Assembly: GCF_007971525.1 (NCBI RefSeq)
Contig: NZ_CP042437.1
Span: 6,882,001 to 6,946,000 of the forward strand
DNA: 64,000 bases
Direction of reading: 5' to 3'
DNA from: Mucilaginibacter ginsenosidivorax
GTDB taxonomy: Bacteria; Bacteroidota; Bacteroidia; Sphingobacteriales; Sphingobacteriaceae
The translations under genes and the position numbers were made by a program. Below are positions 27,756-36,306 of the stretch, one piece after another. Positions within the stretch are counted from its first letter, which is position 1, and each line of letters begins with the position of its first letter. The notes under the pieces were generated by a model, which was not told where the DNA came from, searched no databases, and saw only the letters and a list, made by a program, of their open reading frames with translations.

Positions 27756-29126
27756 TTAGTTCAGTACCAATTCAATTACCGGTATCTCGGTATCAGGTTT
27801 GGTCTCGGGTAGATTTAATACCAGGTCATTTCCTGCATTTTTTGATTTGCTATCCGTTTGTATCTCCGATGCATCATGCAAAAACTGGATATATTTAACC
27901 TTATCCTTATAGCCCGGTAAAGTGATTGTTTTGCCCGGATATTCCAACAAATGCACATATAAACGCCTGGTATTGGCATTATAGGTAAGCATGGTATGTT
28001 CAGGCGCTTTAAATGTTTCCGGCGCTTCGGTACATCCATAAATAGCGCGGCTGTTGTATTTCATCCATGCTGCTATTCCGTCCAGCCTTTCATTGGCACG
28101 TTTATCGAATAAACCACGGGCAGTGGGGCCTACATTCAGCAGTAGGTTACCGCGTTTGCTTACGGCTTCTATCAGCATCGTAACTAACTGTTTGGTGCTT
28201 TTCCAACTATTTTCATCGCGGAAATACCCCCAGGAGCCAGAAAACGTTTGGCAGGTTTCCCAATAAGTTTTGTAATCATTTTTTTTGGTCCATTCTGATA
28301 AGTTTACCTGTTCGGGTGTCAGGTAATCCCAGCCGTCCTGGTATTCGTTTAAATCAAGGCGATTATCAATTATGATATTGGGCTGTAGTTTTCTTATTTC
28401 TTTAACCAATTCAACAGATCCCCAGTCTTTGCTGCCTTTACCATGTTTGCCGTTGTCGGGGTACGAAAAATCGAGCCACAGCATATCAACTTTACCGTAA
28501 TTGCTAAGCAGTTCTTTAATCTGGTTGTGCATGTACGTGCGGTACCTGGCCATATCGCGGCCTTTATTCAACTTATCATAATCCTCATCTTTTTCGCTTG
28601 CCGGTTGCAAAGGGTGTAAAACATCAACGGTAAAATCCGGATGATGCCAGTCTAACAAGGAATAATAAAATCCTATTTTTATGCCCTCGGCCCTAAATGC
28701 ATTTACAAACTCCCTTACAAGGTCTCTTTTGGCAGCGGTATTGGTGGCCTTATAATCGGTGTATTTTGAATCAAAAAGGCAAAACCCTTCATGATGTTTG
28801 GTGGTGAGTACAGCGTATTTCATTCCGGCTGCTTTGGCTTTCTTCGCCCATTCTTTGGGGTTAAATAAATCCGGGTTAAACTCATCAAAGTAAGGCTGGT
28901 ATTGTTCGTTGGTCATGCGTTCCCATCTTTTTACCCATTCATGCCTTGCCGCCTGCGAGTAAAGTCCCCAATGAATAAACATGCCAAAACGATCGTTGGT
29001 CCACCAGGCCATGCGTTTAGCTTTTTGTTCGGCCGTTTCCGTTCCTATTTTCTTTTGAGCATGCGAAGAGGAAAATACCAGGGAAATTAATAACGTAATT
29101 AAGACTGTTTTTTTGAATTGACGCAT
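27756..29126 (-). CDS. Secreted GH29 alpha-L-fucosidase (2)
   Basis: Signal peptide MRQFKKTVLITLLISLVFSS. The GH29 signatures are present: FGMFIHWGLYSQAARHEWVK, MKYAVLTTKHHEGFCLFDSK, and the nucleophile motif VDMLWLDFSYP (Asp219), with SKRGNLLLNVGPTARGLFD later. The 456-residue protein is clearly diverged from the neighbouring GH29, so the pair probably has different linkage or aglycone preference. It starts 36 bases after the GH89 stop, within the same operon. Confidence 0.93.
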   Translation of the reverse strand: MRQFKKTVLITLLISLVFSSSHAQKKIGTETAEQKAKRMAWWTNDRFGMFIHWGLYSQAARHEWVKRWERMTNEQYQPYFDEFNPDLFNPKEWAKKAKAAGMKYAVLTTKHHEGFCLFDSKYTDYKATNTAAKRDLVREFVNAFRAEGIKIGFYYSLLDWHHPDFTVDVLHPLQPASEKDEDYDKLNKGRDMARYRTYMHNQIKELLSNYGKVDMLWLDFSYPDNGKHGKGSKDWGSVELVKEIRKLQPNIIIDNRLDLNEYQDGWDYLTPEQVNLSEWTKKNDYKTYWETCQTFSGSWGYFRDENSWKSTKQLVTMLIEAVSKRGNLLLNVGPTARGLFDKRANERLDGIAAWMKYNSRAIYGCTEAPETFKAPEHTMLTYNANTRRLYVHLLEYPGKTITLPGYKDKVKYIQFLHDASEIQTDSKSKNAGNDLVLNLPETKPDTEIPVIELVLN

Positions 29127-29162
29127 AGCGGTCTGTTAGTTTGAATTAAGGGTGTTCTAAGT

Positions 29163-31295
29163 TTACATCGATAAAATTTCCTTCACCACTTCCTGTAGAG
29201 GCCTGGATGGTTTTTCGGGATTTAGCTTCTGGTTTTCATCCACCCATTTGCGCTCCCATGCAAAGTAATCGGGCTCGGTAACGTTTTTGCCCTGCAGGTT
29301 GCCACGCAGGTAATCAAAATAAATTTCCCAGCGGGGCAGGTAATAACCATCTATCAGGCCGGCCCATTCTTTATAAGCATATTCATGCAGGTTATCTTCG
29401 GTACGTACGTTTTCGCCCCAATAGGTAATCTGCATTAAAGCATTTTTTAGGTTATTTGCTTTCTCTTCGGCAGTGTTTCCGTTGGCTATAGCTTGTTTGA
29501 GATAGGTGTTGAGCCTGAAGTATCCATCTGTATTCAGTAAGTCGTCTGTCAATTTTATCATGTGCAGGAACTTTTCGCTTGCCTTGTTAAAGGCCGGTAA
29601 ATCCTTATTGTTGTATGCAGTAACAAGGTCATTAAAAACAAGGGTTCCTTTATTGGCCAGTACCTGCCTAACCATGTTGATGAGATCTATTTTGTAGGTA
29701 GCCGAATTCATGAGCCCGGGAGCGGCCAGTGCAAACTCTTTTACCGCTTTTTCAAATTGTACAGTATCATAATTTCGGGTAAGCGTGCCCCAGCTGGAGA
29801 TTGATTTAACCTTAAGTGCGGGCCTTGCGCAAAAAATAGATTCGCCCGCCCCTTCCTGGTAACCGGGAAGACTTTGGTAAATGGTTTGTAAAAAGCCCTG
29901 CCACGCATTACTTGTATACATATTGTTTACACCATAACGGTATTTGGCGTAATCGTTAATCCAGGTCCGGGTATCAACATGTGCTGTGCGCCAGCCCAGT
30001 TCGAGCATTAAATCATAGTCTGGCGGATTATTGTTTATGCCTTCGGGCATTATGCCTACGCCTTTAAGATAATTGCTGTAAGTGCTTTCCCTGGCCCTGT
30101 AAATTTCATCGGCAAAGCGCTGTAATTTGCCATATACGCCGGGGCGTTCGCCAAAATTGTTAACACTGCACCATATAAACGGGGTGTTATCATAAGCTTT
30201 ACGTTTTTCCCAGTTATTGGTAAACTCGCCAAAAAGCTCCTGTACCAATACTTTTGATTTATCAAGACCGTCAAGCATAGCCTGTTTAGGGTTATCCTGC
30301 CAACCCTGCAACACCCATGAAGAACCAGGATAATAACTTTGCATTGATGCCTGTATGGAGGCTCCCGCTTTCTTGAGATCTATGCCATCGGTTTTGCCGC
30401 CTTCATGAAAAGGATCGCCTGCAAAAAAATGGATGTTTTTACCATATAATGCCTGCATTTCGCTGTAATATATACCTGCTATGCGACTAAATTCAGGGTC
30501 GGTAGGGTCAAGTATGTCGGGCCTTTTAAATGCGCCCCAGGTGCCCTGGTCTATGATGTGTGCCTTGCTTTTATTTTTCAAGGTGCTTGGCACCATTCCG
30601 TAAAAGCCTTGTAAAACAGGTTCTATCCCCAATTCCCGCATTCGCTTTATCATTTTTTGCTGAATCAGTTTCCGGTTGTCAATCTGGCTTTGCGGCATCG
30701 GTCCGCCCCAGCCTTCAATATTGCCCATCAGCCACCATGCGGTATAAGCAGGGCCAACTATAAAGCTGTTAATTTCACTATCGTTATAGCCTATCTTCCT
30801 CAGTGTATTTTGCCATACCGCTTCCATGCCTTCAACGGTAAGCATGGTATTAACACCATTTAGCGCCATCCAGTCAAGCTCCCGTTCCCAATCGGCCCAG
30901 CTATAAAAACTCATGGTATAGTTATAGGTACAATAATTTAATGCATAACGATACTTCGCCTCTGCTTTTACAGTCTCTTTTTTGCCAACAGCCGGAATCG
31001 GAAACACCGGCGCCAGGTTATCGCCCATATGCGACATAGACCTATTGCAATAATATTTTAAATACCAGTTTACACCAACTGCAGCTGCATTAGCCCCTGA
31101 TGCGCTAATCACCAGTTTGTTTTTTACCGTTTGAAGCTCGGCTATTTCGGAGCCCGGGGATTTTAAGGCCTTGAAAATAATATGATCACTTAACCAGGGA
31201 GCACGCCTTTTAACCAGTGCTTTTACAGGTTCAAATTGTTGGGCAAAAAGATGTATTGGCAAAAATAAAACAAGCAGAAAAGTTAGTTTTCGCAT
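29163..31295 (-). CDS. Secreted GH89 alpha-N-acetylglucosaminidase
   Basis: I set the start at ATG 31295, which opens the signal peptide MRKLTFLLVLFLPIHLFAQ. An in-frame ATG at 31439 would place 48 residues across the operator region. The 710-residue protein shows NAGLU-family features: an N-terminal alpha/beta domain (LVISASGANAAAVGVNWYLK), the barrel with GPAYTAWWLMGNIEGWGGPM and LNTMLTVEGMEAVWQ, FGERPGVYG, and the all-alpha C-terminal domain. GH89 enzymes release terminal alpha-linked GlcNAc, as found on some mucins and heparan-type chains. It heads an operon with two fucosidases, pointing to a fucosylated glycan with alpha-GlcNAc caps. Confidence 0.93.
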   Translation of the reverse strand: MRKLTFLLVLFLPIHLFAQQFEPVKALVKRRAPWLSDHIIFKALKSPGSEIAELQTVKNKLVISASGANAAAVGVNWYLKYYCNRSMSHMGDNLAPVFPIPAVGKKETVKAEAKYRYALNYCTYNYTMSFYSWADWERELDWMALNGVNTMLTVEGMEAVWQNTLRKIGYNDSEINSFIVGPAYTAWWLMGNIEGWGGPMPQSQIDNRKLIQQKMIKRMRELGIEPVLQGFYGMVPSTLKNKSKAHIIDQGTWGAFKRPDILDPTDPEFSRIAGIYYSEMQALYGKNIHFFAGDPFHEGGKTDGIDLKKAGASIQASMQSYYPGSSWVLQGWQDNPKQAMLDGLDKSKVLVQELFGEFTNNWEKRKAYDNTPFIWCSVNNFGERPGVYGKLQRFADEIYRARESTYSNYLKGVGIMPEGINNNPPDYDLMLELGWRTAHVDTRTWINDYAKYRYGVNNMYTSNAWQGFLQTIYQSLPGYQEGAGESIFCARPALKVKSISSWGTLTRNYDTVQFEKAVKEFALAAPGLMNSATYKIDLINMVRQVLANKGTLVFNDLVTAYNNKDLPAFNKASEKFLHMIKLTDDLLNTDGYFRLNTYLKQAIANGNTAEEKANNLKNALMQITYWGENVRTEDNLHEYAYKEWAGLIDGYYLPRWEIYFDYLRGNLQGKNVTEPDYFAWERKWVDENQKLNPEKPSRPLQEVVKEILSM

Positions 31296-31385
31296 ATGAA
31301 AATATTGATTTTGAAGGTTAACATCCTCGAAACTAACTAAAATTAAAATAGAAAATAAGGTGCAGCCCGGCGCTGTGGCGGTATA

Positions 31386-31436
31386 AAAATTACGCAAACG
31401 TTTGTTGCGGCATGCGCAAACGGTTGCGTAATTTTT
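31386..31436. promoter_or_regulatory. Pair of LacI-type operators in the GH89/GH35 divergent promoter
   Basis: Operator 1 contains the palindrome CAAACGTTTG (31395-31404). Operator 2 contains GCAAACGGTTGC (31415-31426). Their central CG steps are 21 bp apart, close to two helical turns. Outer arms AAAATTACGCAA (31386-31397) and TTGCGTAATTTT (31423-31434) are also inverted. The CG-centred palindromes are typical of LacI-family sites. The LacI gene at 24976 is the nearest candidate. Confidence 0.6.
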
Positions 31437-31534
31437 CACTATTTTTTTCGATTATTATTTTGCTACCATTGTGTCTCAAAGGCCATATTTTACCAAATGG
31501 CGCCGCTTTCATCGTCAAAATTTCGTCTTATAAA

Positions 31535-31666
31535 ATGAAGAGAATCATAATCAGCCTTATTATCTGCATAAGTGTAAATACGGTCTCGCTTGCACAAACA
31601 ATGGCTCCTGCCGATTCGTTGCCGGGGGCTACGATATTACAACACGATTTTAAAATTGATTTTTAA
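31535..31666 (+). CDS. Putative 43-residue secreted peptide or gene remnant coupled to GH35
   Basis: ATG 31535 opens a convincing signal peptide (MKRIIISLIICISVNTVSLA) followed by only about 23 residues ending in LQHDFKIDF. Its stop TAA shares a base with the ATG of the GH35 gene (TAATG at 31664-31668), so translation would be coupled. It may be a small secreted peptide, a translational leader, or the N-terminal stub of a deleted hydrolase gene. No domain is recognisable. A longer start at 31412 is unlikely because it overlaps the operators. Confidence 0.4.
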   Translation: MKRIIISLIICISVNTVSLAQTMAPADSLPGATILQHDFKIDF

Positions 31667-34005
31667 TGAAGAAAAGTATTGTTTGGTTACTCTTATTATT
31701 AGCTGGATTGACTTCCCGGTCTGCCTTTGGTCAGCAGGAAATTAATGAGCCATTTAAAATTGGCACAGAGTCATTTATGTTGAACGGGAAACCCTTTGTT
31801 ATTCGTTGTGGCGAGTTGCATTATGCGCGCATACCCAGGGCATATTGGAGGCATAGGCTAAAAATGGCGAAAGCCGTTGGCTTAAACACGGTATGCGCTT
31901 ACCTGTTTTGGAACTTCCAGGAAACGGAGTCAGGGAAATTTACCTGGGAAGGACAGGCAGATGCTGCCGAGTTTTGTAAGATAGCGCAAGAAGAAGGGCT
32001 ATATGTTTTGTTGCGTCCCGGCCCATATTCATGTGCCGAATGGGAGTTTGGTGGCCTGCCTTGGTGGCTGTTAAAAAAGAAAGATATTCAATTACGTACC
32101 CAGGACGCTTACTACATGCAACGTTGCCGCCAATATTTAACAGAAGTTGGGCGTGTGCTAAGCCCTTTGCAAATAACAAAGGGCGGCCCTATATTAATGG
32201 TACAGGTTGAAAACGAATACGGAAGTTACGGCACAGATAAAGAATACATTTTAAAAATACGGGATTACTTAAAGGAAGCAGGCTTTACCGTTCCGCTGTT
32301 TACCTGCGATGGCACCGTACAGCTTAAAAACGATGTTCAAAAAGATATTTTCGCGGTGGTGAATTTCGGCAATAATCCAGAGGCCGGCTTTAGAACCTTG
32401 CGCCAAGTACAGCCTGCCGGGCCGCTAATGTGCGGCGAATATTACCCGGGCTGGTTTGATAGCTGGGGGGCGCCTCACCATACGGGTTCAAATGACCATC
32501 TTATAAAAGAAATCGGCTGGATGCTTGATCATAAGGCTTCTTTTAGCATCTATATGATACATGGTGGCACATCATTCGGCTTGTGGGCAGGCGCAAACTG
32601 TCAGCCCTACGCTCCCGAAACATCAAGTTATGATTATGATGCGCCTATAAGTGAAAATGGTTCCGCAACGGCAAAATATGATGAGTTGCGTAATACGCTT
32701 AAAAAGTATCTTCAGCCTGGCGAGGTATTGACAGACGTGCCCGCCGCGCTACCGGTACAAAAAATAAAGCCTTTTAATCTTGCCATGATCGCCCCGATAA
32801 TGAGTCAGCTGGGAAAACCGATATTAAGTGATACCACACTTTTTATGGAGGATTTGAACCAGGGTTACGGCATGATGGTTTACGAAACTACGTTGCCGGC
32901 CGGCGCAAAGAGCCAGCTGGATTTTACCGAAGTACATGATTACGCCGAAGTTTTTATTGATGACAAACTTATTGGCTTATTAAATCGGGTTAAAAATGAC
33001 CATATCATTGAAATTCCTGCACTCACTAAGCGTAGCAGGCTCAGGGTTTTTGTAGAAGCCATGGGCAGGGTTAACTATGGTTATTACTTATACGATCGTA
33101 AGGGGCTGCAAGGCGAGGTTTATAATATAACAGATGGGCAAAAGGTAATGTTAAAGACCTGGAAACATTATTCCATTCCGCTGGGCGAAGGCAATCCTGT
33201 ATTTAAATATAAACCAATTAATGCCGTAGCTAAGTTGAATGAGCCCGCGTTTTACAAAGGCTACTTTAATGTAAAAAGCAAGGATGATTTTTATTTGGAT
33301 ATGCGCTGGTTTAAAAAAGGCGTTACCTGGATAAACGGGCATTGCCTGGGCCGGTATTGGAACATTGGGCCAACCCAAACCATGTATGTACCTGGAGTTT
33401 GGCTAAACCAGGGAAAAAATGAAGTGGTTGTATTGGATATGCATCGGCCATATGCTGCCCGCCTGCAAGGTTTGGATAAGCCGATATTGGATAGTCTTAC
33501 AGAAATAAAGGCTGTGAGTAGTAACCATCGCAAAGCCGGGCAACAGTTTGGAAATAATTTGAATAGCCTATTATATTCGGGCGAAATGGAGAATTCCACT
33601 AAATGGCAAACATTTACGTTTCCCATAAAAAGCGGTCGTTATATTGCGCTGGAGGCATTAAATAACTTTGCAGGCGACCAGTTTACCGCATTGGCCGAAC
33701 TGGAATTACTGGATGAGAATGGAATGCAAATACCCCGCGGCTTGTGGAAAGTGGTGTATGCCGATAGCGAAGAACTGAAAGGAGAAGACGGCAAATCAGA
33801 AAACGTGTTTGACCTGCAGTATACCAGTATCTGGCATACCCAGTGGAAGGATAATGCCACCAAACACCCGCACCAAATTGTTATTGACCTGGGGAGTAAA
33901 ACAACTATGAGTGCTATTAAAATGCTGCCACGACAGGATATGGAAACCGGGAGAATTAAGGATTTTAAACTTTATTTAGCGGATAAACTTTTTAATGGTT
34001 TGTGA
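31666..34005 (+). CDS. Secreted GH35 beta-galactosidase with C-terminal discoidin-like domain
   Basis: Signal peptide MKKSIVWLLLLLAGLTSRSA. The GH35 barrel starts at FMLNGKPFVIRCGELHYARI, with RPGPYSCAEWEFGGLPWWLL, the acid/base motif VQVENEYGSYG (182-184) and the nucleophile in MCGEYYPGWFDSWG (Glu258). Beta-sandwich domains follow (FKKGVTWINGHCLGRYWNIG). A discoidin (F5/8 type C) domain lies at the end (about 640-779: FTALAELELLDENG, ATKHPHQIVIDLGSKTTMSA). Length of 779 residues matches Bacteroides-type GH35 enzymes. It removes terminal beta-galactose. It diverges from the GH89-GH29-GH29 operon, sharing LacI-type operators. Confidence 0.94.
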   Translation: MKKSIVWLLLLLAGLTSRSAFGQQEINEPFKIGTESFMLNGKPFVIRCGELHYARIPRAYWRHRLKMAKAVGLNTVCAYLFWNFQETESGKFTWEGQADAAEFCKIAQEEGLYVLLRPGPYSCAEWEFGGLPWWLLKKKDIQLRTQDAYYMQRCRQYLTEVGRVLSPLQITKGGPILMVQVENEYGSYGTDKEYILKIRDYLKEAGFTVPLFTCDGTVQLKNDVQKDIFAVVNFGNNPEAGFRTLRQVQPAGPLMCGEYYPGWFDSWGAPHHTGSNDHLIKEIGWMLDHKASFSIYMIHGGTSFGLWAGANCQPYAPETSSYDYDAPISENGSATAKYDELRNTLKKYLQPGEVLTDVPAALPVQKIKPFNLAMIAPIMSQLGKPILSDTTLFMEDLNQGYGMMVYETTLPAGAKSQLDFTEVHDYAEVFIDDKLIGLLNRVKNDHIIEIPALTKRSRLRVFVEAMGRVNYGYYLYDRKGLQGEVYNITDGQKVMLKTWKHYSIPLGEGNPVFKYKPINAVAKLNEPAFYKGYFNVKSKDDFYLDMRWFKKGVTWINGHCLGRYWNIGPTQTMYVPGVWLNQGKNEVVVLDMHRPYAARLQGLDKPILDSLTEIKAVSSNHRKAGQQFGNNLNSLLYSGEMENSTKWQTFTFPIKSGRYIALEALNNFAGDQFTALAELELLDENGMQIPRGLWKVVYADSEELKGEDGKSENVFDLQYTSIWHTQWKDNATKHPHQIVIDLGSKTTMSAIKMLPRQDMETGRIKDFKLYLADKLFNGL

Positions 34006-34179
34006 TGTGTGAATTTTAAGTTATGCTGAGAAATGCCAGTTACCGTATAATCGATGAATAACCGTTAGAATGAACTTAATAACAAAGCTTAACCAAGGCA
34101 GTCGGCTTTGTATGTCGAACACTTTTATTTAGGATGCAAAGAAAATTGTAGCTTTATAGAATAAACTTCATTAGCTAAA

Positions 34180-34688
34180 ATGTCGATAGACCTTTTCAGC
34201 AGAGCACTTTATTTATAATCAAAAGGAGATAATTCATTAATTGAAAAGATTGATAAATGGCTCGAGGAGAGTTTAGACATTCCGGCGTCAGAATTTATCG
34301 TCGAAAATGAAAAATACTACTGGAAAGAATTTCATCGACACAGTTCACAGATATTATTGACGAAGATGAAACAGATTGGTTTTTAATTTATTCTGAAAAT
34401 TTAAAATTTGTCGCTATTGCCAAAAAGTACAATCTCTCTAAAAATTTAGTTGGAAAAAAAACAGGAATTTACTTATCAACTCTTTGGATACTAAAATCGA
34501 ACATTAACTCTATCAATATTGATCAGGGGCCGATATTGATTTATACACCTTTCCACTTTGATTGGTCTATACTTAATTTAGCTCATGATTTTAAAACGCT
34601 AATGTTTAAACTAATTGATTCGGGTGTAAAGCTAAAGCAAATACCAAGTTATGCTGTACCTGGATGGAGCGAAAAGATAATCAGATAA
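34180..34688 (+). pseudogene. Broken gene for an unknown ~168-residue protein (one nonsense codon, one frameshift)
   Basis: From ATG 34180 the frame reads MSIDLFSRALYL, then an in-frame TAA (34216-34218), then SKGDNSLIEKIDKWLEESLD and EFIVENEKYYWKEF. Near 34330-34336 the coding potential moves to another frame (SSTQFTDIIDEDETDWFLIY, SENLKFVAIAKKYNLSKNL) and runs to a stop at 34686-34688 (SYAVPGWSEKIIR). The span of 509 bases fits a single-base loss. The family is not recognised. It sits between GH35 and tRNA-Lys just outside the integrated element. A hairpin with a T tract directly follows. Confidence 0.6.
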
Positions 34689-34690
34689 AA

Positions 34691-34725
34691 AGCACAGTAA
34701 TATTGAATACTACTGTGCTTTTTTC
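34691..34725. terminator. Bidirectional terminator between pseudogene and tRNA-Lys
   Basis: AGCACAGTA (34691-34699) pairs perfectly with TACTGTGCT (34711-34719). A run of T follows on the plus strand and A-rich DNA precedes it, so it can end both the plus-strand pseudogene transcript and the minus-strand tRNA transcript. Confidence 0.75.
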
Positions 34726-34726
34726 G

Positions 34727-34799
34727 TGACCTGGGAGAGGATCGAACTCTCGACCCACTGATTAAGAGTCAGTTGCTCTACCGGCTGAGCTACCAAGTC
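34727..34799 (-). tRNA. tRNA-Lys (anticodon CTT)
   Basis: On the minus strand the gene starts GACTTGGTAGCTCAGCCGG. The acceptor stem GACTTGG pairs with CCAGGTC, followed by discriminator A. The anticodon arm ACTGA-CTCTTAA-TCAGT gives anticodon CTT. The T arm contains TTCGATC. CCA is not encoded. Length is 73. The first 56 bases of the tRNA are identical to the copy at 47736-47791, so this gene is the integration site of the element to its right. Its upstream half and promoter lie on the element side. Confidence 0.95.
34744..34799. repeat. attL: 56-bp direct repeat within intact tRNA-Lys
   Basis: The repeat runs from the T arm to the 5' end of the tRNA gene and is identical to 47736-47791. 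It covers the 5' portion of the tRNA, not the usual 3' portion. The tRNA 3' end (34727-34743) is therefore chromosomal and the promoter side is supplied by the element. Confidence 0.9.
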
Positions 34800-34824
34800 A
34801 TTGTAAAGACGGGTTGTCTTAAAT

Positions 34825-34839
34825 GGGTTGCAAATATGC
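34825..34839 (-). promoter_or_regulatory. Element-borne tRNA-Lys promoter motif
   Basis: GGGTTGCAAATATGC is identical at 34825-34839 and 47808-47822, 26 and 17 bases upstream of the respective tRNA 5' ends. On the minus strand it reads GCATATTTGCAACCC, containing a -7-like ATATTTG. The element seems to carry a replacement promoter so that the interrupted tRNA stays transcribed. Confidence 0.5.
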
Positions 34840-34937
34840 GGATTTTTTTAATCTATTAGCTATAAAAGGTAGCTTTTTTGAAAGTTTCTAATAAAATGAA
34901 AAGTAAGTAAATCAAGTTTTTAAAAAGCGTCAGGTAT

Positions 34938-34963
34938 AAAGTGCGTCACCAAATGCGTCACTT
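34938..34963. repeat. Integrase arm-type repeat, left
   Basis: The paired units GTGCGTCA and ATGCGTCACTT occur here just before the integrase start. The same arrangement, differing in three central bases, is at 47591-47616. A further AGCGTCA unit is at 34926. Placement at both inner ends of the element and the double-unit structure fit arm-binding sites of the tyrosine integrase. Confidence 0.6.
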
Positions 34964-34965
34964 CT

Positions 34966-36123
34966 ATGTACACTGGATTAAAAATTGTCTCATCTGATGA
35001 CCTTAAACATAGGTCTTACATTATTTACTACTTCAACGGCGAACGGTGCCGGGAGTACAATGGTAATAGTTTAAATCTGAAAATTTTTCCCAACAAGGCA
35101 TCTACACTGAAAGAAAAAGCCAAGTTGTTGAGTAAGCTTCTTTTTGAAATTCAAAAAGCATTAGAAAAGGGTTGGAACCCATTAGTGGTAATAAAGGCAG
35201 AGCCGGTGCCAGCTCCAACGCCAGCTACTTTAAGGCATACGATTGAACAGGCATTTAAAGAAGTTCAAATAGAAAAGCTGGCAAGCCCGTTGAGTGATAA
35301 ATACAAAAGGGAGATTAAGCTGCTGGTTAAGGATTTTCTTTTATACCTAAGTGAGAACGAAAAATGTAAACCAATTAACGAACTGCAATCCGATATTATT
35401 GAGACGTATCTAAACCAGTTTAAAGCAACAAGCGTATACTATATGAGCAAGCGCAGATTGTTAGCAGTGTTTTTTGCTGAGTTTGTGAGAAAAAAATACA
35501 TCCCCGACAACATAATAAAATCTACTCCACGGGTAAAGACTAAGGCATCACTGCATAAGATTTATACAAAAGAGCAATTACATGCCATACTTAAATTTCT
35601 TAAAGTAAACCATCCAAACCTTTACCTATGTGCCTTATTATCTTATGGTTGTTTGCTACGTCCGCACCAAGAAATTCGATTTCTGAAAAAAAAACATTTT
35701 AATGAAGATTTTTCAACTATCTCCTTATCGGGTTCAGAGAATAAAAGCGCACGTGTAAGAGTTGTAGCAGTACCTAAGTATCTTCAAGACACTTTACGGG
35801 ATAGGCTCACTGAAATAGTCGACCCGGAAACTAATATCTTTACAATGGAAGAGTGGTCGTTTAATGAGTACTATTTTAGTATGAACTGGACACGGTTACG
35901 TGGAGATATGTTAACGGCAAAGATATTACAAGAAGACCAAACTATTTACTCTTTCCGGCATACTGCTACCGTTGATATATTCAAGCGCACTAAAGATTTA
36001 CACATCTTACAGCAACTGTTAGGGCATAGTACGATGATAGTTACGTTAAAGTATCTACGTGGCTTAGGAGAACTAAACAGTGAGGAGTTGAGAAGCGTGC
36101 TGCCCGATTTAGAGCTGGCTTAG
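34966..36123 (+). CDS. Tyrosine recombinase (element integrase)
   Basis: A 385-residue integrase. Residues about 1-75 form an AP2-like arm-binding domain, about 100-190 a SAM-like core-binding domain, and the rest the catalytic domain. The visible catalytic set is Arg232 (CLLRPHQEI), Arg331-His332 (YSFRHTA), His354 (LLGHSTM) and Tyr363 (LKYLRG). The box II histidine is replaced by Tyr in YSFRH, a change common in Bacteroidota integrases. The gene starts three bases after the arm-type repeats, so integrase binding could repress its own transcription. It is the natural agent of integration at tRNA-Lys. Confidence 0.93.
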   Translation: MYTGLKIVSSDDLKHRSYIIYYFNGERCREYNGNSLNLKIFPNKASTLKEKAKLLSKLLFEIQKALEKGWNPLVVIKAEPVPAPTPATLRHTIEQAFKEVQIEKLASPLSDKYKREIKLLVKDFLLYLSENEKCKPINELQSDIIETYLNQFKATSVYYMSKRRLLAVFFAEFVRKKYIPDNIIKSTPRVKTKASLHKIYTKEQLHAILKFLKVNHPNLYLCALLSYGCLLRPHQEIRFLKKKHFNEDFSTISLSGSENKSARVRVVAVPKYLQDTLRDRLTEIVDPETNIFTMEEWSFNEYYFSMNWTRLRGDMLTAKILQEDQTIYSFRHTATVDIFKRTKDLHILQQLLGHSTMIVTLKYLRGLGELNSEELRSVLPDLELA

Positions 36124-36160
36124 CCCGCCTATACCCACACGGTATCCGGGTACTCCCCCC

Positions 36161-36178
36161 GGTGGGTGGGTGGGGTGG
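36161..36178 (+). other. G-run tract with quadruplex potential
   Basis: GGTGGGTGGGTGGGGTGG contains five closely spaced G runs separated by single T residues, which is compatible with a two-tier quadruplex on the plus strand. It lies between the convergent integrase and primase-helicase genes. Confidence 0.4.
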
Positions 36179-36198
36179 TCCCGGTAAGGGACTACACT

Positions 36199-36235
36199 CC
36201 AAAATTTTTTTTAAATTTTTTTTAAAAAGTTTTGG
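36199..36235. terminator. AT-rich bidirectional terminator between integrase and primase-helicase
   Basis: CCAAAATTTTTT (36199 onward) pairs with AAAAAGTTTTGG (36224-36235), allowing one wobble. The loop and flanks are runs of T and A, so U tracts exist in both directions. The flanking genes converge here. Confidence 0.5.
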
Positions 36236-36270
36236 GGTACTGCTTAGTGGTTTTTGATATTAGAGGTGAA

Positions 36271-36303
36271 TGGCTGACATCGGCGGAATGTCGATGTCAA
36301 CCA
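36271..36303 (-). terminator. Hairpin directly after the primase-helicase stop
   Basis: TGGCTGACATCG (36271-36282) pairs with CGATGTCAACCA (36292-36303), with one mismatch. It is 3 bases beyond the stop codon of the minus-strand primase-helicase. There is no U tract, so it could protect the 3' end or act as a protein-binding site. Confidence 0.4.
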
Positions 36304-36306
36304 TTA

